Positions 33,513-42,814 are shown, counted from the first letter of the stretch. The stretch: 64,000 nt of DNA from JANNVK01 sp031414415 (GCA_031414415.1 JANNVK010000225.1:10358-74357), one strand, 5' to 3'. Notes: generated by a model from the letters alone, not told the origin. A program made the numbers and translations.

Positions 33513-34604
33513 ATGAGTATTTTCGACATCATTCCCCTGCAAGATTGGGGCTTAAACATCAAAAAACCGTTCATCGTTTCGGGTCCGTGTTCGTGCGAGA
33601 CTGAAGAGCAAATGATGGAAACCGCCGTTCGTCTGAAAGACAAAGGTATTTCCGCATTGCGTGCAGGAATTTGGAAGCCGAGAACTCGTCCCGGAATGTT
33701 TGAAGGCATCGGCAAAAGCGGTTTGCAATGGCTGGTCAACGCCGCGAAAGAGATTAATCTACCCGCCACTGTTGAGGTTGCGACAGGTCAGCACGTTGAA
33801 GATGCGTTAAAAGCCGGCATCGATATTTTGTGGGTTGGTGCAAGAACGACGGTTAATCCGTTTTCCGTGCAGGAAGTTGCAGACGCGTTGAGCGGCGTCG
33901 ATATTCCCGTGATGGTTAAAAATCCGATAAATCCCGATTTGCAATTATGGATGGGCGGAATCGAGCGAATCAACAAAGCTGGAATCAAGCGAATCGGAGC
34001 AATTCATCGCGGTTTTTCGTCGTATGAAAAAACGAAATATCGCAACAAACCGATGTGGGAATTGCCTATCGAACTTCGCCGTTTGAATCCTGAACTACCG
34101 ATAATCGTTGATCCATCGCACATTTGCGGAGCGAGAGATTTGCTCCAATCGGTGGCTCAAAAGGCGTTCGATTTAGATTTTGACGGTTTGATGATTGAAT
34201 CTCACCGCGATCCCGATAATGCTTGGAGCGATGCGGCACAGCAAGTTACGCCGGAAAGATTGGGCGAAATTTTGAAAAGTTTGGTCGTCAGAAAAGCAGG
34301 TTTGGACGAACACGCGGAAAATGCGTTGGAAACTTTGCGTCAGCAGATTGATAGAATTGACAATTATATGCTTGAAATTATGGGCGAAAGAATGGACATT
34401 GCGAGGCAAATCGGCGAATTCAAACGTGACAACGGCATCACGATTTTGCAAACAAATCGTTGGGACGAAATTATCAACGACCGTGCCAATAAAGCTGCTC
34501 AAAAAGAACTGACGCGGCAATTTGTTGTTGATATGATGGAGGCAATTCACCAAGAATCTATCCGCCATCAGACGAAGATTATGAATAATTTGTTGGCAGA
34601 ATAG
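33513..34604 (+). CDS. DAHP synthase / chorismate mutase fusion
   Basis: Bifunctional 363-residue enzyme. Residues 1 to about 260 are a type I-beta (KDO8P-like) DAHP synthase, the entry step of the shikimate pathway, with SGPCSCETEEQM, RAGIWKPRTRPGMFEGIG and VDPSHICG. Residues about 270-355 are an AroQ chorismate mutase (LRQQIDRIDNYMLEIMGERMDIARQIGEFKR). This order and the surrounding operon resemble the Bacteroidota arrangement. The mutase domain may also regulate the synthase. It ends the aromatic operon, before a terminator-like hairpin. Confidence 0.94.
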   Translation: MSIFDIIPLQDWGLNIKKPFIVSGPCSCETEEQMMETAVRLKDKGISALRAGIWKPRTRPGMFEGIGKSGLQWLVNAAKEINLPATVEVATGQHVEDALKAGIDILWVGARTTVNPFSVQEVADALSGVDIPVMVKNPINPDLQLWMGGIERINKAGIKRIGAIHRGFSSYEKTKYRNKPMWELPIELRRLNPELPIIVDPSHICGARDLLQSVAQKAFDLDFDGLMIESHRDPDNAWSDAAQQVTPERLGEILKSLVVRKAGLDEHAENALETLRQQIDRIDNYMLEIMGERMDIARQIGEFKRDNGITILQTNRWDEIINDRANKAAQKELTRQFVVDMMEAIHQESIRHQTKIMNNLLAE

Positions 34605-34613
34605 TTGGGAATG

Positions 34614-34683
34614 TAAAAAGTAAAAAGGCAAAAGTAAAAAGTAAAAAAAAGTGTTTGGAGTTTAGCTTCGGACGCTTTTTTCT
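34614..34683 (+). terminator. Repeat-preceded terminator of the aromatic operon
   Basis: AGTAAAA-type repeats (34614-34650) run into a hairpin. AAAAAAGTGTTTGGA pairs, with several G-U pairs, to TTCGGACGCTTTTTT around a short TTTAGC loop, ending in a T run at about 34676-34682. It follows the last gene of the operon. Confidence 0.6.
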
Positions 34684-34784
34684 TTGCAATTTTGTGATTA
34701 ATTCGTTTGATTCTTTTTGCAGATGAGAAATTCAATAGCAATGAATGATTTGTCGGTTGCATAACTTCGGTTTATAGTTAGGCT

Positions 34785-35609
34785 ATGATTTTTGCAGATT
34801 TTAATTTATCGCAACGAATTGAACGCACGGAAGCACTAATAACAGCGGCTTTTGCGGATGCTCGAGCGAAAATTTCGCCGGAATATGGTGCGAAATGGAT
34901 TGAGGTTGCTGGTGCTTTTGCGATTTTTGATGGCATTGAATCGCCTTGCACACAGACTTTCGGACTCGGAATGTTTGGTGAAGTAACTGCCGCAGATTTA
35001 GATAAAATTGAGACGTTTTTTAAGGAACGAAACTCGCCAATCTTGCACGAAGTAAGTCCGTTGGCTGATGCTTCCGTCCTTGCGTTGCTCAACGAACGTG
35101 GTTATACGCCGATTGAATATACAAATGTGATGTTTCAAACGCTCAACGCTAGTGACCGAAATCTTGCTCTGAATCCTAAAATATCGACACGAATTATCGG
35201 TGAAGATAAAGTATTGCTGTGGGCTGAAACATCGGCAAACGGTTGGATTACTGAAATGCCAGATCACGTCGATTTTATGAAAGAATTTGGGCGAATCAGT
35301 GCAAGTTGCGTTGGTTGTTATTCGTTTCTGGCTGAAATCGACGAAAAACCGATTGCGACCGGTGCGTTATTTATTTTCGATGGAGTTGCCGAAGCCGCGG
35401 GTGCAAGCACGATTCCCGAAGGTCGAAAGCAAGGTGCACAAACGGCATTGTTAGACGCTCGACTTAAATTTGCTAAAGAAAAAGGTTGCGATATTGTGAT
35501 TATGGGAGCATCGCCAGGAAGTCAATCGCAAAAAAATGCGGAGAAAAATGGGTTTCGAATTGCATACACGCGGACGAAATGGGGGTTGAAAGTGAAAAGT
35601 GAAAAGTGA
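34785..35609 (+). CDS. GNAT-family acetyltransferase
   Basis: A 274-residue protein. The C-terminal half looks like a GNAT fold: GCYSFLAEIDEKPIATGALFIFDGVAEAAGASTIPEGRKQGAQTALLDARL, with a degenerate acetyl-CoA loop R-K-Q-G-A-Q, then GSQSQKNAEKNGFRIAYTRTKW. The N-terminal half may be a second, decayed GNAT domain. The substrate is unknown. The final residues KVKSEK and the stop are encoded by the AGTGAAA repeat array. Confidence 0.82.
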   Translation: MIFADFNLSQRIERTEALITAAFADARAKISPEYGAKWIEVAGAFAIFDGIESPCTQTFGLGMFGEVTAADLDKIETFFKERNSPILHEVSPLADASVLALLNERGYTPIEYTNVMFQTLNASDRNLALNPKISTRIIGEDKVLLWAETSANGWITEMPDHVDFMKEFGRISASCVGCYSFLAEIDEKPIATGALFIFDGVAEAAGASTIPEGRKQGAQTALLDARLKFAKEKGCDIVIMGASPGSQSQKNAEKNGFRIAYTRTKWGLKVKSEK

Positions 35610-35685
35610 AAAGTGAAATAGTGAAAAAGTGAAAAAGTGAAGAGTGATGAGTGAAAAGTGAAGAGTGAAAAGTGAAAAGTGATGA
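35591..35685. repeat. AGTGAAA heptamer array
   Basis: At least four perfect AGTGAAA copies (35591-35618) are followed by looser variants (AGTGAAAA, AGTGATG, GAGTGAA) to about 35685. The stop codon of the acetyltransferase (35607-35609) lies in the third copy. Confidence 0.9.
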
Positions 35686-35761
35686 GATTCAAATTGAAGT
35701 ATTGATGCAACTAAAATTGTTGTAAAGTATTCAAAAGAAATAGGTTTATTGGGGAAAAATT

Positions 35762-36166
35762 ATGAAAAAGTTATTTTTTATTGCGACAATAATTTTCGCG
35801 TTGGCGACAATTTCAAGCGTTTTTGCACATGGAACAAAAGAGGTAAAACTCTCAGTGAATAAGCAAATTGTTGCTTCGGGCAGCAAGCTAAAAATAAAAC
35901 TTATCGAAATTAAAGACACACGTTGCCCAGAAGATGTAAATTGCGTTTGGGCGGGAAATGCGGTGATAAAATTTACCGTCAGCAAAGGAAAATTGACGGC
36001 GAAAACTTTTGAATTGAATAGCGGAATTGAGCCGATGAGCGTTACATATCAAGGTTACGAAATTAAAATTAAAGATATTACGCCAAATCGAAAATCTTCA
36101 GATGGTGCTGAAAATGTTCAGCAAAATGTAACTCTCACAATTGGTAAAATGCCAAAAAAGCCCTAG
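35762..36166 (+). CDS. Small secreted protein with CPxDVNCVWAG motif
   Basis: 134 residues with a clear signal peptide (about 1-23, MKKLFFIATII to VFAHG) and a beta-rich mature domain. That domain contains DTRCPEDVNCVWAGNAVIKF, with two cysteines likely disulfide-bonded. I recognise this motif from small exported proteins of unknown function in environmental bacteria. ATG 35762 follows GGGGAAAAAT. It is convergent with the next gene. Confidence 0.75.
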   Translation: MKKLFFIATIIFALATISSVFAHGTKEVKLSVNKQIVASGSKLKIKLIEIKDTRCPEDVNCVWAGNAVIKFTVSKGKLTAKTFELNSGIEPMSVTYQGYEIKIKDITPNRKSSDGAENVQQNVTLTIGKMPKKP

Positions 36167-36170
36167 ATAA

Positions 36171-36722
36171 TTAAAATTTTGATTGAAATTCATTTGAATT
36201 TTGGCGTAATTTAACCCACATTTCAAAAATTTCCGGTGTTTGAATCCAGAGAGTTATCCACTCTGCAATTTCTAAATTTACGAGCCGTCGATTTTCATCG
36301 ATGGCTTTTTTGTTTGCAATCAAAATACAACGCTCTTTTGCTTTTAATATTTCTGCAAACATCAAACGCAAACCGATTTTGTCGTTGTCGGTAACAAATT
36401 TTAGACGTAAATTTTCGAGATTTCGGAGTGAAGCGAGAGTTTCTTTAAAGTTTGAAAAATTAAATGTGTTGCGAAAAAGAGGATCGTAAGGTGAATTAAG
36501 ACGGCGTTCAATGTCAATTTTTAAAATTTCTGAGTGACGAAGCATTGCACCTTCATCAGCAAGTAAGCGGGCAGTTTTCATTGGTAAATCGACTGCATTT
36601 ATGCCGAATTGATTGAGAACGACTTGTTCTATTGCGAGAATTTCTGTGGCACCAACTGATTCGCAATCAAGTTTTTCCCAAACCTCAATTATTAAATCTA
36701 TTTTTGTTCGGGATTTCCACAC
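36171..36722 (-). CDS. Hypothetical protein (183 aa)
   Basis: Soluble, mostly helical 183-residue protein starting MWKSRTKIDLIIEVWEKLDCESVGATEILAIE. No motif I recognise; Trp, Glu and Leu rich with regular spacing, no signal peptide. Convergent with the secreted protein. It lies 40 bases downstream of the zinc-finger gene on the same strand, so the two are probably co-transcribed. Confidence 0.7.
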   Translation of the reverse strand: MWKSRTKIDLIIEVWEKLDCESVGATEILAIEQVVLNQFGINAVDLPMKTARLLADEGAMLRHSEILKIDIERRLNSPYDPLFRNTFNFSNFKETLASLRNLENLRLKFVTDNDKIGLRLMFAEILKAKERCILIANKKAIDENRRLVNLEIAEWITLWIQTPEIFEMWVKLRQNSNEFQSKF

Positions 36723-36762
36723 AAGTTCATTCTAACAACTTGGTTTGAGCAGGTAAAACAGA

Positions 36763-37068
36763 CTAGGCTTGTTTCAATGTTAAACCTTCGTTTTCACAAA
36801 GCAATTTGTTAAGCAAGCGAAAATCTTTGTGCTTATTTCCAAGTAAAGCCTCGGCAAGCTCAAGCAGAGGTTGCGGAATTGCTTCAGTATTTAGACGAAA
36901 TTCATTTTGCGGAAAGTGCATATATAAATCGACTTCAGACGAGCAAAATTCGCAGATAACAAGATGTTTCGTAACTTTCTCAGATTCTTTTTTATCGAGA
37001 ATGTTGTTTTGAAACTTTAATAAGTCCTCAGACGCAGGACATTTGACGCTTTTACTGAACTTAACCAT
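36763..37068 (-). CDS. Zinc-finger-like small protein (zf-HC2/anti-sigma type)
   Basis: 101 residues with the start KCPASEDLLKFQNNILDKKE and HLVICEFCSSEVDLYMHFP, giving the C...H..C..C pattern of anti-sigma zinc-finger (zf-HC2) proteins. There is no membrane segment, so it would be a soluble zinc-binding regulator. It is divergent from the sigma-like gene at 37513 across a 444-base gap, which invites a regulator/anti-regulator reading, as inference only. Confidence 0.65.
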   Translation of the reverse strand: MVKFSKSVKCPASEDLLKFQNNILDKKESEKVTKHLVICEFCSSEVDLYMHFPQNEFRLNTEAIPQPLLELAEALLGNKHKDFRLLNKLLCENEGLTLKQA

Positions 37069-37512
37069 TTTAGTTAAAGTAAGCCACTGAACTTTTTATA
37101 AAATTTCTTTACCACTTGGGCAAGAAGAAGTTTATTTACCTTCATTATAAAGAAATCCGTAATGTCGCAAGTCTTCCATAAGTTTCTGAAAATTAATAAA
37201 TTTGCCGTAATACAATGAATATATAAAGGTTTCCAAATTAAAGTGATAAACAATGTAAAAAATTAGAAAAAAGTGTTGCTCAATTATAAAATAGTTGTTA
37301 GTATATTAATTGTAGTTAAAGACAAGAAATTGCTTTGACACATCCTTCCTTAAAGTCGTTGTAAATCAACTTACAGCAAAAAATGAGTTTCAAACATTTC
37401 TCAGTAATGAGAATTAGTATTTTTCTGCGAACAAAATCAAATCGGGAATGATTTCGTCAGAATAGACTCATTTACTCACGAAAAAAAAATTGGTAATTTC
37501 GGAAAAGCAAAT
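37069..37512. other. Intergenic region between divergent regulators
   Basis: 444 AT-rich bases without a supported gene. It presumably contains both divergent promoters. The only element I can point to is the candidate promoter at 37276-37304. Confidence 0.5.
37276..37304 (+). promoter_or_regulatory. Possible promoter
   Basis: TTGCTC (37276-37281), 17 bases, TAGTAT (37299-37304), directed toward the sigma-like gene and leaving a leader of about 200 bases. Confidence 0.3.
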
Positions 37513-38667
37513 ATGAGCACAATTGTAGGACAAGAAAACTCAAAAAAGACTACAAATGGTCGAACAATACGAGCCGGTAAATGGATAGAAAGTCTAAAAA
37601 CTTCTAATGTAAATCAGCTTTGGTCAGAATTGCAGCGTGTTGTTTCATATCATCCATTAGTCAGAGCCTCGAAAACCGCCGGTTTACTGGTGGAAGAAGG
37701 CAGATATAACGCCCACACAGATTTGACACAAGAACTTTTTGTGACTTTGTTGAGCAAGGAAAGATTTCAGCATTATATTGATACCGAAATGACGGATCAA
37801 GAAATTGAGGCTGAAATAAGCCAAATTGAGTTGACGAATTTGCTGACAGCGGAGCTTCGTAAAAGATACCCAGAGTCTTATCGGCTTGCTCGCAGAGTTT
37901 CAACATTAATTCAAACAAGTAAAACTTTTAAAAGATTTGATATTTATGGCGATGGCGAAAATCATCGCAGATTGGTTGACCGTGTTTACGGATTATCTGA
38001 ATGGAAAGACAAAAAATCGCGTCGCAGTCAGCAAGAAATGGAAGCTCGCGTAAAAACCGTTCCATTTCAAAAACGAGATACTCGAATGGTTGGTTGCACT
38101 GGTGACTCGCAAATTGTGATTTCAAATCCGGTGATGGAAATTTTAATTATTAGAGTTTTAAAAGCTGTTGACTCGCCAGTAAACGTCAGAACTTTACGAA
38201 GTCTTGTCATGTCGCGATTGCCGATAATGGACATTTATCTTGTTCCGATTAGCGGTTCTGACGACAGCGACGATGACGGCAAAATGGATTATGATCCGGC
38301 GGATACTGGTGAAAATCCGGAACAGGTTTTACTTCGCCGCGAAGATGAATCGTTGGCAATAAATTATGTCGATCGATTTTTGCAAGGTTTGGAAAAAAGC
38401 GTTCGCGGAAAAGCTAAACAATATCACCGAATGGTCGGAGTTTTATGGCATTGCTATCTCAGCACTGATGGTGGAACACAATTAGAAGTTGCGGAAAATC
38501 TTGGAGTTTCAGATTCTCTAGTTTCTGATTACCGAAAACGCATAGAATCTGAATTAAAGCAGTTGTCATTTACTGGAGTAAACGACGCACGACAATTTGA
38601 ACAAGCATTGCGTGGAAAGGTAAAAGTCTTAATTTCAACTTTTGATGAGGAAAACTTAGCTGTTTAA
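37513..38667 (+). CDS. Sigma-factor-like HTH regulator
   Basis: A 384-residue soluble protein. The N-terminal third has sigma-region-2-like features (NVNQLWSELQRVVSYHPLVRASKTAG, DLTQELFVTLL). An acidic linker (about 250-275: SGSDDSDDDGKMDYDP) precedes a C-terminal helix-turn-helix like sigma region 4 (GTQLEVAENLGVSDSLVSDYRKRIESELK, about 325-355). It lies directly upstream of the polysaccharide locus in the same direction and may control it. I do not recognise a named family; the sigma assignment is tentative. Confidence 0.6.
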   Translation: MSTIVGQENSKKTTNGRTIRAGKWIESLKTSNVNQLWSELQRVVSYHPLVRASKTAGLLVEEGRYNAHTDLTQELFVTLLSKERFQHYIDTEMTDQEIEAEISQIELTNLLTAELRKRYPESYRLARRVSTLIQTSKTFKRFDIYGDGENHRRLVDRVYGLSEWKDKKSRRSQQEMEARVKTVPFQKRDTRMVGCTGDSQIVISNPVMEILIIRVLKAVDSPVNVRTLRSLVMSRLPIMDIYLVPISGSDDSDDDGKMDYDPADTGENPEQVLLRREDESLAINYVDRFLQGLEKSVRGKAKQYHRMVGVLWHCYLSTDGGTQLEVAENLGVSDSLVSDYRKRIESELKQLSFTGVNDARQFEQALRGKVKVLISTFDEENLAV

Positions 38668-38733
38668 ATTTATTGAAACTTGCTATTATTGGGTTTCCCC
38701 TAAATTTCAAAGTCAAAGTATAAATGAGAATTG

Positions 38734-40341
38734 ATGTCTTCGAAAGAAACAAGCCGTGACCATACATCATTAAAACCGAGTTCTAATCGGTCTAATTCTA
38801 GTTTGCCAGCGAGTCTCAAACCTCCAAGAAATCACGATGAACTTTTCGGACTTGATAAAACTCTAACCTCACATGGTTTTTTTGAGGACAAAAAAGCTAC
38901 TAATTTATCCGAAAAAAATGGCTTAGGTTTAGACAGCGAGAAAGTTTTAATTACAAAAGAGATTGAAACAAAAGCACCTGAAAACGATAATTTAACTTAT
39001 TCTGAGATTCAAAAAAAAGCAAAATTAGATAAAGCATTCGAAAAAGATAAATTGTTATTAAGCCAAGATAACTGGTTGATGCGAAATGGTCACACATTTA
39101 GCTACATCGGTATTTTTCTGTTTACTTTGACCCTTTATTTTCGCCCTTACGAATTAATTCCCGGACTTAGCGGATTTAATTCGATGGCACTTTATATCGC
39201 CATTGCCACGATAATTTTCTTTGTTCCAACTCAGTTTATGACTGAAGGAAACCTTACAACTCGCCCGCCGGAAATTAATTATATTTTATTGCTGACATTG
39301 GTTGCACTTTTGACAATACCAATCGCAAAAAGTCCGTCTTTATCTTGGGAAACTTTTAACGATACTTTTATTCGCGTTGTTTTGATGTTTATCGTGATGG
39401 TAAATGTTATTAAAACCGAAACGCGACTTCGCGGGTTGATGTTGCTTTCTGTTGGAATTGGGTTTTATTTATCAGTTGTGGCATTTAATTTATACCAAGC
39501 TGGCAAATTTAAAGTTGAAGGTTATCGCGTTAGTGTCGAACTCGGCGGAATGTTCGGAAATCCTAACGAACTTGCAACTCATTTTGTAATGTTTTTACCT
39601 GTTTCGGTGGCTTTGGCAATTAGCAGTAAAAAAATTGTTTGGAAAGTTTTATATTACATTGCGTCTGCTTTTATGGTTGCAGGAGTATTAGTTACTTTTT
39701 CTCGCGGGGCATTTCTTGGTTTAATAATAAGTGGATTTGTTTTTGCTTTGAAAGTTGGAAGAAATCAGAGGTTTAAGGTTGTCGTTTTATCAACAATAAT
39801 TTCTGCAATTTTCTTGGCTGCAGCTCCTGGTGGTTACGGTCTTCGTGTGCTTTCAATTCTCATTCCTGGACTAGATGAAGTAGGTTCATCTGATCAAAGA
39901 AAAGAACTTTTAATTCAATCAATTATTGTAACTCTGCGAAATCCTTGGGGCGTAGGTATGAACGGATTTACCCTTGGTTCAGCTCATAACTTGCAAACTC
40001 ATAATGCTTTTACCCAAGTTTCCTCCGAACTAGGAATCATCGGATTAGTTCTATATCTATTAATTTTAATTAGCCCAATTCGCAGATTAGGTGCAATCGA
40101 ACGAGAATGTTTCGCATCAAAAAATTTCAACTGGATTTATTACCTTTCAATTGGAGTTCAAGTCAGTATAATTGCATATATGGTTGCGAGTTTCTTTGGC
40201 TCATTCGCGTATAATTGGTTTGTTTACTTCCCGATAGCATATGCAATCGCGATTCGTCGGATTTACGCAGTTGAAAAGGATAAACAAAATAAAACCGTTC
40301 TCGATTTTCACGGAACCAAAAGTATTTTGGCTACTTCTTAG
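38734..40341 (+). CDS. O-antigen ligase/polymerase-like membrane protein (Wzy_C)
   Basis: About 535 residues. The first 115 are hydrophilic and cytoplasmic, unusually long for the family. Around twelve membrane helices follow, with the Wzy_C segment GNPNELATHFVMFLPVSVALA, FSRGAFLGLIISG and the periplasmic loop HNLQTHNAFTQVSSELGIIGL. Such proteins polymerise or ligate lipid-linked glycans at the outer face of the inner membrane. An in-frame TTG at 38731 precedes ATG 38734. The next gene starts directly at its stop. Confidence 0.85.
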   Translation: MSSKETSRDHTSLKPSSNRSNSSLPASLKPPRNHDELFGLDKTLTSHGFFEDKKATNLSEKNGLGLDSEKVLITKEIETKAPENDNLTYSEIQKKAKLDKAFEKDKLLLSQDNWLMRNGHTFSYIGIFLFTLTLYFRPYELIPGLSGFNSMALYIAIATIIFFVPTQFMTEGNLTTRPPEINYILLLTLVALLTIPIAKSPSLSWETFNDTFIRVVLMFIVMVNVIKTETRLRGLMLLSVGIGFYLSVVAFNLYQAGKFKVEGYRVSVELGGMFGNPNELATHFVMFLPVSVALAISSKKIVWKVLYYIASAFMVAGVLVTFSRGAFLGLIISGFVFALKVGRNQRFKVVVLSTIISAIFLAAAPGGYGLRVLSILIPGLDEVGSSDQRKELLIQSIIVTLRNPWGVGMNGFTLGSAHNLQTHNAFTQVSSELGIIGLVLYLLILISPIRRLGAIERECFASKNFNWIYYLSIGVQVSIIAYMVASFFGSFAYNWFVYFPIAYAIAIRRIYAVEKDKQNKTVLDFHGTKSILATS

Positions 40342-41532
40342 ATGAACAATTTTTTAACAATTTTATTTGAGATAGTTTTTTTCTCAAGTTTATTAGCATT
40401 ATTTTACACGTATATTGGCTATCCGCTCTCGGTCTGGATAGCGAGCAGGATTTTTCCTAAACCAATTAAACGCAGTAATTTCGAACCAAAAGTAACGCTT
40501 ATTATTACTGCTTACAACGAAGAAAAAGACATTAAAGAAAAACTTGAAAACACTCTCAAAATTGATTATCCAAAAGATAAATTAGAAGTTTTGGTAGCGT
40601 CTGATTGTTCGAATGATGCGACCGATGAAATTGTAAAATCTTTTGCAAATTTCGGTGTCAAACTTTTTCGTCAAAATGAAAGACGCGGAAAAACTGCTGC
40701 TCAAAATGCTGCTGTTCAAATAGCAACTGGTGAGATAATCCTTTTTTCTGACGCAACTTCGATGTATCAGACAGACGTTTTGAAAGAGATATTGCCAAAT
40801 TTTGCCGATCAAACTGTTGGTTGCGTTGCCGGAAAGTTAATTTATGTTGATAAAACTGCTTCAAGTGTTGGCAAAGGTGCCAAAAGTTATTGGAATTACG
40901 AAACTTTTTTGAAAGAAAGCGAAAGCAAGTTGTGTTCGTTAATTGGAGCTTCGGGCTGTTTATATGCCTTGCGAAAATCTGTTTATGTTCCGATGTATGA
41001 CGAAGCCTGTAGCGATTTTATTATCTGCACATTAATTTATGAGCAAGGTTTTCGGACAATTTATGAACCAAAAGCAATCTGCATGGAGGAAACGAACCGA
41101 CAATCGGACAAAGAAATTTCGATGAGAATTAGAGTTATAACGCAGTCTTATACTGACCTTTGGCGAAATGCGAGAATGCTAAATCCTTTCAAAAGCGGCT
41201 TTTTTGCGATTCAATTAATATCTCATAAAATTTTTCGCTACGCTGTCCCGTTTTTTTTGATTTTGCTCTTTGCCTCTTCGCTTGTTCTTTCATTCAAGTC
41301 AATTTTCTTCACAGTAAGTTTAGTTTTGCAAACATTATTTTATTTATCAGCTTTTATCGCACGCTTTGCTGAAAATTCGTTTGGAAAAATTGGAATATTT
41401 GCAATTCCACATTACTTTGTCTTAGCAAATTGGGCTTCGCTTTCAGCATTTTTCAAATTTATGCGAGGTGAATCTTACGCTCGTTGGGAACCGATTCGTG
41501 AACATCTTTCCGAACGCGGCGAAAACACCTAA
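40342..41532 (+). CDS. Family 2 glycosyltransferase with membrane anchor
   Basis: 396 residues: an N-terminal membrane helix (about 8-30), a GT2 domain with VTLIITAYNEEKDIKEKL, LVASDCSNDATDEI, ILFSDATSMYQ and a CSDFIICTLIYEQGF acceptor-site segment, then three C-terminal membrane helices. It is of the processive/cellulose-synthase-like shape rather than a simple soluble GT2. It begins one base after the Wzy stop, so the two are coupled. Confidence 0.87.
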   Translation: MNNFLTILFEIVFFSSLLALFYTYIGYPLSVWIASRIFPKPIKRSNFEPKVTLIITAYNEEKDIKEKLENTLKIDYPKDKLEVLVASDCSNDATDEIVKSFANFGVKLFRQNERRGKTAAQNAAVQIATGEIILFSDATSMYQTDVLKEILPNFADQTVGCVAGKLIYVDKTASSVGKGAKSYWNYETFLKESESKLCSLIGASGCLYALRKSVYVPMYDEACSDFIICTLIYEQGFRTIYEPKAICMEETNRQSDKEISMRIRVITQSYTDLWRNARMLNPFKSGFFAIQLISHKIFRYAVPFFLILLFASSLVLSFKSIFFTVSLVLQTLFYLSAFIARFAENSFGKIGIFAIPHYFVLANWASLSAFFKFMRGESYARWEPIREHLSERGENT

Positions 41533-41549
41533 CCGCAAACTTCTCTAAA

Positions 41550-42602
41550 ATGAAACCGCAACTTTTTAATCCTGAAATTATTGAACATCGCATTGAATCT
41601 AAGCAGATTGGCGAAGCTGTTATCTCTTCGCGTCCAAAAGTTTCAATCGTAATTCCGGCTTATAATGTTGCAGATTTTATTTGCGAAACGCTCAATTCAG
41701 TTTTCTCACAAACTTTCAAAGATTATGAAATTCTGGTAATCAATGATGGTTCGCCAGATTCTGTTAACTTAGAAAAAACTTTAACTCCATTTTTTAAACA
41801 AATTATTTATGTCAAACAACCAAATGGCGGAGCGGCTTCGGCACGCAATACGGCAATTTTTCTTGCTCGTGGCGAATTGCTGGCTTTTCTCGATGGCGAT
41901 GACATTTGGGAATCGAAATATCTTGAAATGCAAGTTTCGAAATTAGAGAAAAACAACTTTGACTTGATTTACGCAGATGCGATGATGTTTGGTCTCAAGC
42001 CTTGGGCTGGCAAGACTTTTATGCAACTTTCACCATCAAAAGGCGAAGTTACACTTGAAAAATTGTTGCTTGCAGAATGCAATATTATAACTTCAGGCAC
42101 AGTCGTAAAACGCGATGTTGTCTTAAAGTCCGGCGGATTTGATGAAGATAAGATTGTTTTTGGTTGCGAAGATTTTGATCTTTGGGTTCGAATTGCAAAA
42201 AAACGATTTCGAATTGGTTATCAAAAAGATGTTTTACTAAACTATCGTGTTGTAGCAGGCAGCCTCTCAGGAGGTTATGTAGATCGTGCTGAACGAAGTT
42301 TACAAGTGCTTCTAATTGCCAAAAATAAAGTTAAACTCGACGAACGCGAAGAAAATGCAATTGAAAAACAAATTTTGATTGCAAAAGCTCAATTAAATTT
42401 AGAAAAAGGCAAAACCTGCCTTGTTGAAGGCAAATTTTTTGAGGCTCAAGAATTCTTCAGACAATCAAATAAATTTTTTTACAAGAAAAAACTTACTATT
42501 ATCATTACTCTTCTCAATGTTTGCCCAAAACTTGTGCTTTATTTGTTTCGTAGTTTTCGTTCTGATGAAGTTTCGTTCGTAAACATAGGAAAAAAACATT
42601 AA
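41550..42602 (+). CDS. Family 2 glycosyltransferase
   Basis: 350 residues with a soluble GT2 catalytic domain: VSIVIPAYNVADFICETLNS, ILVINDGSPDS, NGGAASARNTAI and LAFLDGDDIWES (the DxD equivalent), then FGCEDFDLWVRIAK. It probably adds one sugar to a lipid-linked repeat unit. It lies 17 bases after the previous transferase. Confidence 0.88.
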   Translation: MKPQLFNPEIIEHRIESKQIGEAVISSRPKVSIVIPAYNVADFICETLNSVFSQTFKDYEILVINDGSPDSVNLEKTLTPFFKQIIYVKQPNGGAASARNTAIFLARGELLAFLDGDDIWESKYLEMQVSKLEKNNFDLIYADAMMFGLKPWAGKTFMQLSPSKGEVTLEKLLLAECNIITSGTVVKRDVVLKSGGFDEDKIVFGCEDFDLWVRIAKKRFRIGYQKDVLLNYRVVAGSLSGGYVDRAERSLQVLLIAKNKVKLDEREENAIEKQILIAKAQLNLEKGKTCLVEGKFFEAQEFFRQSNKFFYKKKLTIIITLLNVCPKLVLYLFRSFRSDEVSFVNIGKKH

Positions 42603-42610
42603 GAATTAAT

Positions 42611-42709
42611 ATGTCTAAAAAAAACATAAACAAAGCAAACTTAAATCAGCCTCTTGCCATAGAAAATATATTTTTTATTATTTGTGCATTTTTCCTTGTT
42701 GGTCATTAG
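42611..42709 (+). CDS. Micro-ORF or gene remnant (32 aa)
   Basis: A 33-codon frame in the 212-base gap before the flippase gene. It has a basic start MSKKNINKANLNQ and a single hydrophobic stretch IENIFFIICAFFLVG. It could be a tiny membrane peptide or the decayed N-terminus of a polymerase-type membrane protein. There is no good ribosome binding site. The rest of the gap shows nothing else. Confidence 0.25.
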   Translation: MSKKNINKANLNQPLAIENIFFIICAFFLVGH

Positions 42710-42814
42710 TAAAATACCTACGTGAAATTTTAACTAAATTTTGTTCTTTCAATACTCAAGAAGCAGTCAAAAAAAGATAAACTTTAATGATACTTTAAAT
42801 AAAATAATTTAGAA

